DNA of 64,000 nt from DATFVJ01 sp963826515 (GCA_963826515.1 CAWGXI010000011.1:1-64000); one strand, 5' to 3'; positions 17,086-25,416 are shown, counted from the stretch's first letter. Notes: generated by a model not told the origin, from the letters alone. A program made the numbers and translations.

Positions 17086-17566
17086 TCTGCCGCTTGCGCG
17101 TCACGTCACCGTGAGTATCACCACTTTCACGCTCTGTTATGCCACTTATGTTGACTGCGCGTCCTCCGTTGACCGGAGGTACCAGGAGCAGTGCCCACAC
17201 CGTCGTGCCGTCATCGTCGTTGCGCACTCCCCAGCGCCAGGTCAGGTGGGCCACGATAGACAGGCCCCGGCCACCGGGCGAAGAAAGTGACGGCCGCGAA
17301 GCGCGCGGCCGGGTCACCGCTCCGCCGTCACTGACGGTGACCTCAAGCAGGTCCGCGTCAATCGCCCATCCCACCCGCACGTGACCGTCGGGCAGTGGGT
17401 GGGCATGCCGCAGGGCGTTGCTCAGCAGTTCACTCATCACGAGGGCCGCATCCTGGGCCGCTGGCTCACGAATTCCCGCACCGAGCAACTCGGCGGTCAG
17501 GCGGCGGCGTGCGACCGCGACACTGGCGGGTGTGTAAGGGAGCAGGACCGTGCTCGACGTCCTCAC
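16964..17566 (-). CDS. ATP-binding anti-sigma-type regulator (HATPase_c)
   Basis: The protein is of the SpoIIAB/RsbW-like GHKL family common in actinomycetes. VLLPYTPASVAVARRRLTAELL is the N-terminal helix pair, ALVMSELLSNALRHAHPLPDGHV is the N-box, VTVSDGGAVTRP is the G1 box and SPGGRGLSIVAHLTWRWGV is the G2 box. The GTG start (17564-17566) follows GGGAGG. The domain normally ends at TTVWALL. Here about 70 extra, low-complexity residues run on into arcA in another frame, so a frameshift near the domain end is possible. It likely binds a sigma factor or phosphorylates a STAS partner such as the one at 15.4-15.7 kb. Confidence 0.8.
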   Translation of the reverse strand: MRTSSTVLLPYTPASVAVARRRLTAELLGAGIREPAAQDAALVMSELLSNALRHAHPLPDGHVRVGWAIDADLLEVTVSDGGAVTRPRASRPSLSSPGGRGLSIVAHLTWRWGVRNDDDGTTVWALLLVPPVNGGRAVNISGITERESGDTHGDVTRKRQSEGSGGDREPHPRGGQRGRPARHSPAASSGSGAAPDNPTK

Positions 17567-17805
17567 CTCCCTCCCGCGGGAGCCGCCTCCGCCAGCCAAA
17601 CTCAGAGATCCACACGGACGTGGTACGACCGGAGATGCCCAGCCGAACCGGGTCGGAAACCGCGTGATGCCGATGGTGTGGAAATGAGCCACAGAAACAC
17701 CAGATGTTGGTTACCTGCGGCTATGGACACCCTGGCAGTGGGTTCGCGCTCAGCGGGCGGTGCAGACCGCAGGGCCCTCGGGCCAGCTGAAGGCCGCGGC
17801 GTCGG

Positions 17806-18327
17806 TCACGGTTCCGTACGGGATGAGGATGGCGGTGCGGACACTGCCGCGGCGATGTGCTGAGCGTCCCCCGGTAGTTCACCGACCAAGCCTTCCGCCG
17901 CGAGCGCGCGGATCAGCCCGCCGAGGCCGACGGCGAGCCCGGCTCGCTCCTGGTCGCTTAGCGCGCCGAGGATGCGGGCCTGGCGATCTTGCCACTCACG
18001 CCACATGCGCGCGGCCACCGCACGACCCTCCGGGGTGAGGTGGAGCCTGACATAGCGCAGGTTCGCCGCGTCGCGCCCCCGCCTTATCCAGCCCTTGCGC
18101 TCGAGGCCCGCGGCCAGCCGGCTTATCGTGCTCTTCTCCAGCCCGAGAAGGCTGGCCAGTTCCCCCTGTGCGATCCCGCGGGCGGCGAGCAGTTCGAACA
18201 GCGCCCGCGCCTCAGATGGCGATACCTGCCGCCCGGGCAACGCGGCTGACTGCTCGGCCGGACCCGCGGCCCTGAGCAGCTGGCCGAGAAGTTCCCCGAG
18301 CGGGCCGCCCGCCGCGATCTGCTCCAC
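17806..18327 (-). CDS. MarR family transcriptional regulator
   Basis: The 173-residue protein has a winged helix: QVSPSEARALFELLAARGIAQGELASLLGLEKSTISRLAAGLERKGWIRRGRDAANLRYVRLHLT, then a dimerisation helix (EGRAVAARMWREWQDRQARILGALSDQE). A GTG at 18325-18327 with GGGGAGGG just before it gives the normal MarR length. The longer frame to ATG 18441 would place an operator inside the coding sequence. Two identical-spacing dyads upstream (18420-18436 and 18462-18478) are likely its binding sites, so autoregulation and control of the divergent ABC exporter are expected. Confidence 0.85.
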   Translation of the reverse strand: MEQIAAGGPLGELLGQLLRAAGPAEQSAALPGRQVSPSEARALFELLAARGIAQGELASLLGLEKSTISRLAAGLERKGWIRRGRDAANLRYVRLHLTPEGRAVAARMWREWQDRQARILGALSDQERAGLAVGLGGLIRALAAEGLVGELPGDAQHIAAAVSAPPSSSRTEP

Positions 18328-18419
18328 CGCCCTCCCCTTCCCCAGCTCCCACACCGTGTTCGATGTCCTGTTCGCGGCCCGGAGGCCGTGCTCCCCCCCC
18401 CCCCAGCCCCAGCCGCCAC

Positions 18420-18436
18420 AGTTGTACGTTGCAACT
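18420..18436. promoter_or_regulatory. MarR operator 1 (AGTTG-N7-CAACT)
   Basis: A perfect inverted repeat AGTTG-TACGTTG-CAACT lies in the divergent gap between marR and the exporter genes. It is identical in form to operator 2, 42 bases (four helical turns) away, so bound dimers would lie on one face of the DNA. Confidence 0.65.
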
Positions 18437-18461
18437 TTCATGGTATACCGTTGGGCCGGAT

Positions 18462-18478
18462 AGTTGCGCGCTACAACT
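18462..18478. promoter_or_regulatory. MarR operator 2 (AGTTG-N7-CAACT)
   Basis: A perfect inverted repeat AGTTG-CGCGCTA-CAACT, paired with operator 1. It lies about 100 bases before the exporter permease start. Confidence 0.65.
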
Positions 18479-18576
18479 CTAAGCCATAAGGCGGATGACG
18501 CACCCAGTGATGAACCCGCACCGCGAGCGACGGGATATGTCCCGGTGAGCCTCCAACCCGAAATAGGCTCGGCCCC

Positions 18577-19638
18577 ATGACGAGCGGACCAGGCAGACCG
18601 GCCGGCAGCCTCAGCGGCCCTGGCACGCTGTCCGGTGTCACGCCGGTCGGCGAGGTCACCCCGTTGCCTGACGAGCCGCTGGCCGAGCTCGCCGAGCAGT
18701 ACGGGCTGCGGCCGAGCGCGCTTCGGCCGCCGCTGCTCACCTATATCCGCCAGCTCTGGCAGCGAAGGCACTTTATCCTCACCTTCGCGACCGCGCGCAA
18801 TGTGGCGATGTACACCGAGGCCAGACTGGGCCAGCTCTGGCAGGTTCTCACCCCATTGCTCAACGCGGCCGTCTACTTCCTGATCTTCGGCGTGCTGCTC
18901 GGTACCAGCCGCGGGGTCCCGAATTTCCTCGCGTTCCTGGTCACCGGGGTTTTCATCTTCAACTTCACCCAGCGGTCGTTCCTGGTCGCCTCACGGGTCG
19001 TCAACGACAATCTCTCGCTGATCCGTGCCCTGACCTTTCCCCGCGCCTGCCTCCCACTCGGCTATGTCGTGGTGGAACTGCAGCAGACGATGCTGTCCAT
19101 GCTCGTGCTCGTCGCCATCGTGCTTGCGACCGGCGAGCCGATCACCTGGTACTGGCTGCTGGTGATTCCCGCGCTATTGTTCCAGGCGGTATTCAACGTG
19201 GGTGCCGGGATGATGATCGCCCGTACCGGCGCGGGAGTAGCCGATTTCAGCCAGCTGCTCCCGTTCATGCTGCGCACCTGGCTGTACCTGTCCGGCGTCA
19301 TCTTCAGCCTTCGGACGATCGCGCGGCTTCAGGACCACCACACACTTCAGGCGCTGCTGCAGGCCAATCCGGCGGCGGTCTACATCACCCTCGTCCGCGA
19401 CGCCCTGCTCAAGTCGCAGCGGCTGAGCGCCCCAGGTGCGATGCCCTACAACTTCGCCAAGTGCTGGTGGTATGGCAAGCATCCCTCGAGCAAACCGTAC
19501 TGGTCGGCGTACTGCCATCCGGCGCCGCTCAGCAGCCCGCGGGACCTGTGGCTGCTCGCTGTTGGCTGGGCCGTTGGGGCGCTCGTTGTCGGCTTCCTTT
19601 ACTTCTGGCACGCGGAGGCGGTGTACGGCCGTGGCTGA
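18577..19638 (+). CDS. ABC-2 polysaccharide exporter permease (Wzm type)
   Basis: The 353-residue permease has six membrane helices in the ABC-2 layout (LLTYIRQLWQRRHFILTFATARNVA, then AVYFLIFGVLLG, FLVTGVFIFNFTQRSF, MLSMLVLVAIVLATG and the C-terminal ALVVGFLYFWHAEA). It resembles the galactan/O-antigen lipid-linked glycan exporters (mycobacterial Rv3783 group). An insert of about 45 residues (NFAKCWWYGKHPSSKPYWSAYCHP) precedes the last helix. The stop overlaps the GTG of the ATPase gene by eight bases, so they form one transporter. In mycobacteria the equivalent genes sit near bpa, as loosely here. Likely substrate: a lipid-linked wall glycan. Confidence 0.88.
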   Translation: MTSGPGRPAGSLSGPGTLSGVTPVGEVTPLPDEPLAELAEQYGLRPSALRPPLLTYIRQLWQRRHFILTFATARNVAMYTEARLGQLWQVLTPLLNAAVYFLIFGVLLGTSRGVPNFLAFLVTGVFIFNFTQRSFLVASRVVNDNLSLIRALTFPRACLPLGYVVVELQQTMLSMLVLVAIVLATGEPITWYWLLVIPALLFQAVFNVGAGMMIARTGAGVADFSQLLPFMLRTWLYLSGVIFSLRTIARLQDHHTLQALLQANPAAVYITLVRDALLKSQRLSAPGAMPYNFAKCWWYGKHPSSKPYWSAYCHPAPLSSPRDLWLLAVGWAVGALVVGFLYFWHAEAVYGRG

Positions 19639-20413
19639 TCCCATGGTCATCGTGGATGACCTGCATATCGTCTACCGCGTCTATGGCGCGGGCGGTGACA
19701 AGGGCACCGCTGCCACAGCGCTGATGCGGCTGATGCGCCGCCAGCACCGTCCCTCCGTCCGCGAGGTCCACGCGATCCGCGGCATGTCGTTCGTTGCCTA
19801 CCGGGGCGACGCGATCGGGGTCATCGGGCGGAACGGATCTGGCAAGTCCACGCTGCTGCGCGCGATCGCCGGGCTGCTCCCTGCCGAGCACGGCGCCGTC
19901 TACACCACGGGCGAAGCGTCACTGCTCGGTGTGAACGCAGCGCTGATGGAGGACCTCACCGGTGACCGAAATGTCGTGCTCGGCTGCCTGGCCATGGGCA
20001 TGACACGGCAGGAGACGAAGGAGCGTTACCAGGAGGTGGTCGACTTCTCCGGGGTAGGTGAGTTCATCGACCTGCCGATGAAGGCGTATTCGAGCGGCAT
20101 GGGCTCGCGGCTCAGGTTCGCCATCGCCTCGGCGAGAAGCCACGACGTGCTGCTCATAGATGAGGCACTCGCCACAGGCGATGCCGAGTTCCGGCGCAAG
20201 AGCCACAGACGGATCGGGGAACTGCGCCAGGAGGCCGGCACCGTGTTCCTCGTCGCGCACAACCTCGAAGAGGTCGAGCAGACATGCAACCGCGTGATCT
20301 GGCTCGAAAAGGGAAAGATCATAATGGATGGCGACGACGTTCCAGGGGTCATCGACGCCTACCTTGATGCGGCAGGCGGCGAACGGCGTGAGCGAACTTC
20401 GGTCAACGGCTGA
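19631..20413 (+). CDS. ABC exporter ATPase (Wzt type)
   Basis: The nucleotide-binding subunit has about 260 residues. IGVIGRNGSGKSTLLRAIAG is Walker A, YSSGMGSRLRFAIASA the signature, and DVLLIDEALATGDAEFRRKSH Walker B with the catalytic Glu, then VFLVAHNLEEVEQTCNRVIWLEKG with the H-loop. The sequence begins VADPMVIVDDLHIVYRVYG, typical of polysaccharide exporter ATPases that act on teichoic-acid or galactan carriers. GTG at 19631 overlaps the permease stop. There is no C-terminal carbohydrate-binding domain, so it is the short Wzt form. Its 3' end overlaps the convergent histidine kinase gene by 55 bases. Confidence 0.9.
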   Translation: MADPMVIVDDLHIVYRVYGAGGDKGTAATALMRLMRRQHRPSVREVHAIRGMSFVAYRGDAIGVIGRNGSGKSTLLRAIAGLLPAEHGAVYTTGEASLLGVNAALMEDLTGDRNVVLGCLAMGMTRQETKERYQEVVDFSGVGEFIDLPMKAYSSGMGSRLRFAIASARSHDVLLIDEALATGDAEFRRKSHRRIGELRQEAGTVFLVAHNLEEVEQTCNRVIWLEKGKIIMDGDDVPGVIDAYLDAAGGERRERTSVNG

Positions 20414-22347
20414 ACGGCCAGCAAGCCGGCCGCCCGCATGTCCGCGGCGCCCTGGGCATCCGCCCGCTGCAGCCGGAGCCACATGATGGTGCCGCCGCCT
20501 GGCCTTGACCGGGCCTGTACGTCGGCCCCCTGCGCGCGGGCGAGCCTGCGCACGATGTAAAGGCCCAGCCCGATCCCGCCGAACCGGCGCCGGTCACCCG
20601 CCTCACCCTGAACGAACCGCTCGAAGATGCGCTCGTGATCGGCCGGTGAGATGCCGATGCCTTCGTCCTCGACCGTGACGTCGATCCTGCCCGCCACAGC
20701 CCGGGCGCGAACCGTCACCGTGCCGCCCGATGGCGAATACTTAAAGGCGTTCTCGAGCAGCTGCCCGGCGATGATGTCGGTCGCCATCGCGTCCCCGAAT
20801 GCAGCGGGCAAGTCCGGGGGAATGTCCGCGAGCAGCGTGTGCTTGTCGGACAGGGGCCGGAACGCAACCGCGGCACCGCGCAGCAAGCCGGCGAGGTCGA
20901 ACGGGCCGTTGGTGACGGCGAGTTCGTCCGCGCCCGCACGTGAACCAAGCAGCAGCTGCTCGACGAGACGGCCAAGCGATCCGGCGCGCTCCGCGATGAT
21001 CGCGGCCGCGCTGCGCCTGTCTGTGTCGGTCAGCTTGTCCCACCGGCTCGCCAGCGTGCTCGCGAAACCCTGCACGACCGTGATCGGCGTGCGCAGTTCG
21101 TGGCTCGCGGTCGCAAGGAAGAGATCCTTCGCCTCCTCCAGCTCCTTGGCCGCCGTCACGTCACGGAAGTCGAGTACCCGCTCGTCGCCGCCGGCCAGGC
21201 CGGTGCACAGGACGTCGAGCCAGCGGCCGTTGGCGAGCTTGTGCGTCAGCTTCGAACCAGGCGCGGGGAGCGGGAACGGCGGCGGCTTGCCCGTCACGTC
21301 TTCCGCGGACACCCCCGTCAGCCGGTGCGCTGCCGGGTTCCATTGCCTGACGAGGCCGCCCGCGTCGAGCACCGCGATACCGTCGGCGCTCGCATCGATC
21401 ACCGCACGCTCATGCGCCCGCTGCCTGACGACCTCCTCGAATGCCATCGCATTGGTGAGCGCGACACCGGCGTGACCGGCGAGCAGTTCGAGCAGTTCGA
21501 GTTCGATATGCCCGACCTTGCGCCCGCTGTAGAGCGCATAGAGCGCGCCATAGGGGCGGCCGGCCACATGCGAAAGCCCGATCGCGATAGTGTGCAGCCC
21601 CGGCAGCGCCGACCAGATCATGTCATCAAGCCTGGCGGTCTCCCCGGTCGCCATCATCACCGTCTTGCCGCGTCGCATCAGGTCCCCGACCAGGCTGTCG
21701 GCCAGCCGGGCACTGCGGCCGCGCAGTCGTTCCGGCAGCCCGTCCATGCTCACGAGCCGCAGTTCGCTCCCCTCGATGAGCACGAATCCGCCCGCGTCCG
21801 CACTGGTGAGCTCGCGCAGGCTGGCAGCGATGCGGTCAAGCACCGACTCCAGGTCCCGCTGCGCGGTCATGTCTGCGACCACGCCTGCGAGCCGGCGCAC
21901 CAACCGGGCGCGCTGTGCCATGTGGTGCGTGGCAGCATCGTCCTGGCCGACCCGGTGGCAGACACTCACCCAGCCGATCACCGCACCGCCAACATCATGC
22001 AAGGCGCTGATGTCGATCCGCACGTCAAGCAGACCGCCATCACGGCGGATACGCCGGGTGGCGAGGGAGATCTGGCCGCCGCTGCGTACCCGCTCGAGCA
22101 CGCCGTTGTGCTCGGCCTTCAGCTCCTCGGGGATGATCTGCGGGTCACGCCCCGCGACCTCGGCGGCGGCCCAGCCGAACATCCGTTCTGCGGCGGGATT
22201 CCACAGCAGCACGGTGCGATCGGTATCGAAGGCGATGATCGCGTCGGCGGCGCATTCAATGACGGCGCGGGTAGTCGCGTCTACCCGGGACTGCACCTCG
22301 CCGCGATCCGTCCCCACGACGCCATGTTGCCATCGCGCATCGTCCAC
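20359..22347 (-). CDS. PAS-GAF-PAS sensor histidine kinase
   Basis: This soluble hybrid-input kinase is 662 residues. PAS 1 (about 22-130: ADAIIAFDTDRTVLLWNPAAERMFGW), GAF (about 165-310: LESVLDRIAASLRELTSADAGGFVL), PAS 2 (about 320-415: DGIAVLDAGGLVRQWNPAAHRLTG), HisKA (LATASHELRTPITVVQGF with the phospho-His) and HATPase (LLENAFKYSPSGGTV, EDEGIGIS, GGIGLGLYIVRRLARAQGA) follow in order. No transmembrane segment is present, so it senses a cytosolic signal. No response regulator lies beside it. The last 18 codons overlap the convergent exporter ATPase gene. Confidence 0.92.
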   Translation of the reverse strand: MDDARWQHGVVGTDRGEVQSRVDATTRAVIECAADAIIAFDTDRTVLLWNPAAERMFGWAAAEVAGRDPQIIPEELKAEHNGVLERVRSGGQISLATRRIRRDGGLLDVRIDISALHDVGGAVIGWVSVCHRVGQDDAATHHMAQRARLVRRLAGVVADMTAQRDLESVLDRIAASLRELTSADAGGFVLIEGSELRLVSMDGLPERLRGRSARLADSLVGDLMRRGKTVMMATGETARLDDMIWSALPGLHTIAIGLSHVAGRPYGALYALYSGRKVGHIELELLELLAGHAGVALTNAMAFEEVVRQRAHERAVIDASADGIAVLDAGGLVRQWNPAAHRLTGVSAEDVTGKPPPFPLPAPGSKLTHKLANGRWLDVLCTGLAGGDERVLDFRDVTAAKELEEAKDLFLATASHELRTPITVVQGFASTLASRWDKLTDTDRRSAAAIIAERAGSLGRLVEQLLLGSRAGADELAVTNGPFDLAGLLRGAAVAFRPLSDKHTLLADIPPDLPAAFGDAMATDIIAGQLLENAFKYSPSGGTVTVRARAVAGRIDVTVEDEGIGISPADHERIFERFVQGEAGDRRRFGGIGLGLYIVRRLARAQGADVQARSRPGGGTIMWLRLQRADAQGAADMRAAGLLAVQPLTEVRSRRSPPAASR

Positions 22348-22486
22348 CGGCAGGCACTAGCGCATTTGGCCCGCGCTGTCGTTGCCCGAAGCAACCGCAT
22401 GGCAGGCAGCTTGCGCCCGGTGCGCCCGCGGCCTTTAATGCGCGATCCGGGCGGAACCGGCCGTGGCCGGGCGGCGTCCAACCCGC

Positions 22487-22939
22487 ATGAAGGTCCCAAC
22501 GACATCGGCGGCCGCCGTCGTTGCGGCGACAGCGGCGCTGCTCACACTCGTCGCGGCGTGCGGCTCACAGCAGGCCGCCGTGGGCGGGGCCACGGGCGCA
22601 ACGAGTCCGCCGGTGTCGCTGACGATCCAGGTCAGGCCGGACGCGCACGCCGCCGCGCAGAGCTGGAGCCTCACCTGCGATCCGGCCGGTGGCACCCTCC
22701 CGCATCCGGCCGCAGGCTGCACCGCGCTGGCCAGGGTCGCCAATCCGTTCGCTCCGGTAGGGCGCGGAATCATGTGCCCAATGATCTACGGGGGCCCGCA
22801 GACCGCGACCATCGAAGGCATGTGGCACGGCAAATCAGTGCATGCCACGTTTTCGAGGGTCGACGGCTGCCAGACGGCGCGCTGGAGCCGGATCGCGGCC
22901 GTGTTCGGGCCTTATGCCAGCCCGGCCGCCACACCGTAG
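22487..22939 (+). CDS. SSI-family protease inhibitor lipoprotein
   Basis: The N-terminus has a signal with lipobox LVAAC, so the mature protein is probably lipid-anchored. The body matches Streptomyces subtilisin inhibitor: WSLTCDPAGGTLPHPAAGC is the first disulfide region, and GRGIMCPMIYGGPQTATIEG is the reactive loop, aligning Met-Ile with the P1-P1' Met-Val of SSI. ATFSRVDGC closes the second disulfide. It is about 25 residues longer than secreted SSI, because of the anchor. ATG at 22487 or an upstream GTG at 22463 may start it. It probably inhibits secreted subtilisin-like proteases at the cell surface. Confidence 0.8.
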   Translation: MKVPTTSAAAVVAATAALLTLVAACGSQQAAVGGATGATSPPVSLTIQVRPDAHAAAQSWSLTCDPAGGTLPHPAAGCTALARVANPFAPVGRGIMCPMIYGGPQTATIEGMWHGKSVHATFSRVDGCQTARWSRIAAVFGPYASPAATP

Positions 22940-22944
22940 CCGGG

Positions 22945-23844
22945 CTATTTGAGCAGCCGGGACAGCCGGCGATCGGCGAGCGGCTTACCACCTGTCTGGC
23001 AGGTCGGACAGTACTGCAGTGCGGAATCCGCGAACGACACCTCCCTGATCGAGTCGCCGCAAACCGGGCAGGCTTGGCCCGCGCGCCCGTGCACGCGAAG
23101 GCCCGTCTTCTTCTCGGCCTTCAGATCTCCTGCCGCCAGGCCCGCCGACCTTTCCACCGCACCACGCAAGGTGTCGACGATCGCCGCATGCAGCGTGTCC
23201 ACCTCGTCCGCCGTGAGGCTCGCGGCGAGCTTGTACGGTGACATCTTGGCGACGTGCAGTACCTCGTCGGAGTAAGCGTTGCCGATGCCTGCGACGATGC
23301 TTTGATCGCGCAGCACACCCTTGATCTGAGTCCGGCGCCCGCTGAGCAGCCCGGCAAGCGCGGCGACATCGAAATCGGGGGCGAGCGGATCCGGGCCGAG
23401 CGCAGCGATGCCTGGGACCTCCGCTGCATCGCGGACGAGGTATACGGCGAGCCGCTTCTGGGTGCCCGCCTCGGTTAGGTCGAAGCCCGATCCGTCATCG
23501 AGCAGCACCCGGAATGCCAGGGGGCCCTTGCCCGGGCGCGGCGGCTCGGCAGGCAAGTTATCCCGCCAGCGCAACCAGCCGGCCCGCGCCAGATGGGTAA
23601 TCAGGTGCAGCGGAAGCACGCCCTGGGGCCGCGCCGCGCCCCAGGGCGTGCTTCCGCAGCAGATGTCGAGAAACTTGCCATACCTCGCCACGCCAGTGAC
23701 GGCGAGGCCGGCAAGTGCAGTAAGCGGCGGATCGTAGGTCTTAAGCACCGAGATCGCCGCCACATCCGCCCGGGCGACGGCGTGCCCAACAGCGCGCTCA
23801 CGCAGGAAGATCGCGAGCGCCTCCACTTCGGGCAGTTCAGGCAT
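22945..23844 (-). CDS. Formamidopyrimidine-DNA glycosylase family protein
   Basis: The base-excision repair glycosylase/AP lyase is 299 residues. MPELPEVEALAIFLRERA gives the catalytic Pro1-Glu2, RYGKFL the conserved beta-strand lysine, QSIVAGIGNAYSDEVLHVAKMSP the helix-two-turn-helix, and CPVCGDSIREVSFADSALQYCPTCQ the C-terminal zinc finger. It belongs to the actinobacterial Fpg/Nei paralogue group. A segment CCGSTPWGAARPQGVLP between strands, just before LHLITHLARAGWLRW, looks inserted relative to the family. At DNA level it is a perfect 20-bp inverted repeat (see separate entry). The frame stays open. Confidence 0.9.
   Translation of the reverse strand: MPELPEVEALAIFLRERAVGHAVARADVAAISVLKTYDPPLTALAGLAVTGVARYGKFLDICCGSTPWGAARPQGVLPLHLITHLARAGWLRWRDNLPAEPPRPGKGPLAFRVLLDDGSGFDLTEAGTQKRLAVYLVRDAAEVPGIAALGPDPLAPDFDVAALAGLLSGRRTQIKGVLRDQSIVAGIGNAYSDEVLHVAKMSPYKLAASLTADEVDTLHAAIVDTLRGAVERSAGLAAGDLKAEKKTGLRVHGRAGQACPVCGDSIREVSFADSALQYCPTCQTGGKPLADRRLSRLLK
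23610..23657. repeat. Perfect 20-bp inverted repeat inside the fpg gene
   Basis: Arms 23610-23629 and 23638-23657 are perfectly complementary, with an 8-base loop (cgcgccgc). The 48-bp unit encodes most of the apparent extra loop in the glycosylase. It resembles a small palindromic mobile element or an extragenic palindrome that has landed in frame. No second copy is seen in the window. Confidence 0.85.
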
Positions 23845-24253
23845 GTATCAGAGTCTGCCGGACCCGGCCCGCGGATGAAACTGCGGAATCACCGGTCAGA
23901 TCCACTGGCCTGGCGCGGGCGTTAGATCAGGTGGCGGGGCGATCGTCAACGTCGGACCCACGGTCGAGGTGCGCTCACACCAGGTAACGCGCCGATACAT
24001 GCGAGCGCGCTTAATGCCAGTCGCGCCACGCGGCAGCCGTTCAGGAGGATTCTGGGTTCCCGTGTGACAAACGCGACAACCTTCTGATCCGTAGACTGTG
24101 TCACGCGCGCCCACTACCTGCTTATTCTGCCGCTGACCTGCTGAAATACTGCTCGTTGATGCGCAGTAGGCGGCAGTGTTGAGCGTCCTTGTGCGGCCAA
24201 AAAAGCGGCCAGGGCGGGCAGGCCGTCTGGATGCAGAGCTAGCCCCATGGAGC
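23845..24253. other. Intergenic region, no gene seen
   Basis: Between the glycosylase start and the ctaG stop. Open frames here look like shadows, with serine/arginine/proline-rich composition and no ribosome-binding site. Promoter elements for the glycosylase gene should lie at its right-hand beginning. Confidence 0.5.
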
Positions 24254-25276
24254 TCAGCGTTCGTGCTGCTTGCTGAGCCGGGCGAGGTAGGCGTTGTAGG
24301 CGGCCAGGTGCTCGTCGTCATCGACGTTCTCCGTACCGCTGGCCGGGGCCGTTCCGGCTGGTCCGTCACGGCTGACAGCCGCGGCGGGCGTGCCTACCAC
24401 TGTGGCGAAGTTCGTCCGGCGTGCGGTCTCCAGCCAGCCCAGCCCGCTGTCGGCGCGGGCCTCGCGGGTCCAGGCGAAGAAGACCGTCATCATAATGGCG
24501 AACATCAGGCCTGCCCCGCCGACCCACATCACCGCGCCGCCGATGTGCACGTCGCTCACCGGGCTCGGCGCCCAGGCCGGACGGTCCTCGGCCAGGGCGG
24601 GAAACGGGTTGCCGCTTTCTGACCCGAGAACCAGGCCGGTGAAGGCGTCCACCGGCATGACCAGGAAGAGCAGGAAAATCCGGGTGGGGTAGGAGACCCG
24701 CCACCGGATCGGCTCCCGCCCTAGCAGGGGCAGGAAATACAGGTACCCGGCGACCAGGTAGAGGACGTGCTCGGCGTTGTGGATGTTGTCGTTGGACAGC
24801 ACCAGGTTCATGAAGCCGGTCAGGTGGGTGCCCACGATCACGCCGACGTAGAGCGCGACCCCGAACGGAGGCCAGGTGAGCCAGGTCACCACGCGGGAGC
24901 GCAGCAGCCTCTTGGTCCAGGTGTGCACCGGGTTCCGGCTGGCGTGCAGCAGCAGCGTGGCCGGCTCCCCCAGCACCAGCAGCGGCGGGGCCACCATCAG
25001 CAGCAGCAGGTGCTGCACCATGTGATCCCAGAACAGCACGTCGTCGTAGCTGCCGACGCCGCTCTCGGTCGCGATCACCACGACGGCCAGGCCGCCCAGG
25101 AACGCGGCAGTGCGCCACAGCGGCCACGGACGAGCCGGATGCCGACGGCGCACCCGCAGCACGCCCCACAAGTACAGCCCGGCCGCGACCACGACAAAGC
25201 CGGTCACGACCGGCGCGAACTGCCAGCGGGTGAACAGCTCGGCCACGCTCACCGCAGGCAGTGGATCGCTTTCCAT
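24254..25276 (-). CDS. ctaG: Cytochrome oxidase assembly/copper protein CtaG (caa3 type)
   Basis: The 340-residue membrane protein of the caa3_CtaG family has about eight helices. WDHMVQHLLLLMVAPPLLVLG, with paired histidines, NIHNAEHVLYLVAGYLYFLPLLG and RIFLLFLVMPVDAFTGLVLG are the family landmarks. The C-terminus is cytosolic and charged. It helps insert copper into cytochrome oxidase or handles copper more generally. ATG at 25274-25276 (MESDPLPAVSVAEL) is chosen since upstream residues look non-native and an operator lies 12 bases before it. It is divergent from a Sco1 copper chaperone under a matching operator. Confidence 0.9.
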   Translation of the reverse strand: MESDPLPAVSVAELFTRWQFAPVVTGFVVVAAGLYLWGVLRVRRRHPARPWPLWRTAAFLGGLAVVVIATESGVGSYDDVLFWDHMVQHLLLLMVAPPLLVLGEPATLLLHASRNPVHTWTKRLLRSRVVTWLTWPPFGVALYVGVIVGTHLTGFMNLVLSNDNIHNAEHVLYLVAGYLYFLPLLGREPIRWRVSYPTRIFLLFLVMPVDAFTGLVLGSESGNPFPALAEDRPAWAPSPVSDVHIGGAVMWVGGAGLMFAIMMTVFFAWTREARADSGLGWLETARRTNFATVVGTPAAAVSRDGPAGTAPASGTENVDDDEHLAAYNAYLARLSKQHER

Positions 25277-25288
25277 GCCGCCGAGACT

Positions 25289-25303
25289 ACTACACGGTGT
25301 AGT
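25289..25303. promoter_or_regulatory. Operator 1 of the ctaG-sco1 pair
   Basis: A perfect dyad ACTACAC-G-GTGTAGT lies 12 bases before ctaG. The core resembles the TACA-N-TGTA half-sites bound by BlaI/CopY-type repressors. On the minus strand a TAGTCT -10-like hexamer follows, about nine bases from the ATG, suggesting a nearly leaderless transcript with the operator over the promoter. Confidence 0.6.
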
Positions 25304-25416
25304 TCTGCCTGCGGGCGGTCCGGGTGAGGCTGACGACGCCCGAGCAGCGTCATAGACCGGCGCCCGTGGGTTTGGCCGCTGGCGCCTCGCCGATGGGCGG
25401 GCGGCCCGCCCTTCCG

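Noticed and set aside
21100..23241. 713-codon open frame on the plus strand across the histidine kinase
   Set aside because: Composition is H/R/G-rich without domains. It is antisense to a kinase with clear PAS, GAF and HATPase motifs; long antisense frames are normal at this GC content.
23896..24369. 157-codon minus-strand frame overlapping the ctaG end
   Set aside because: Low-complexity S/T/R/P composition, out of frame with ctaG, no start signal.
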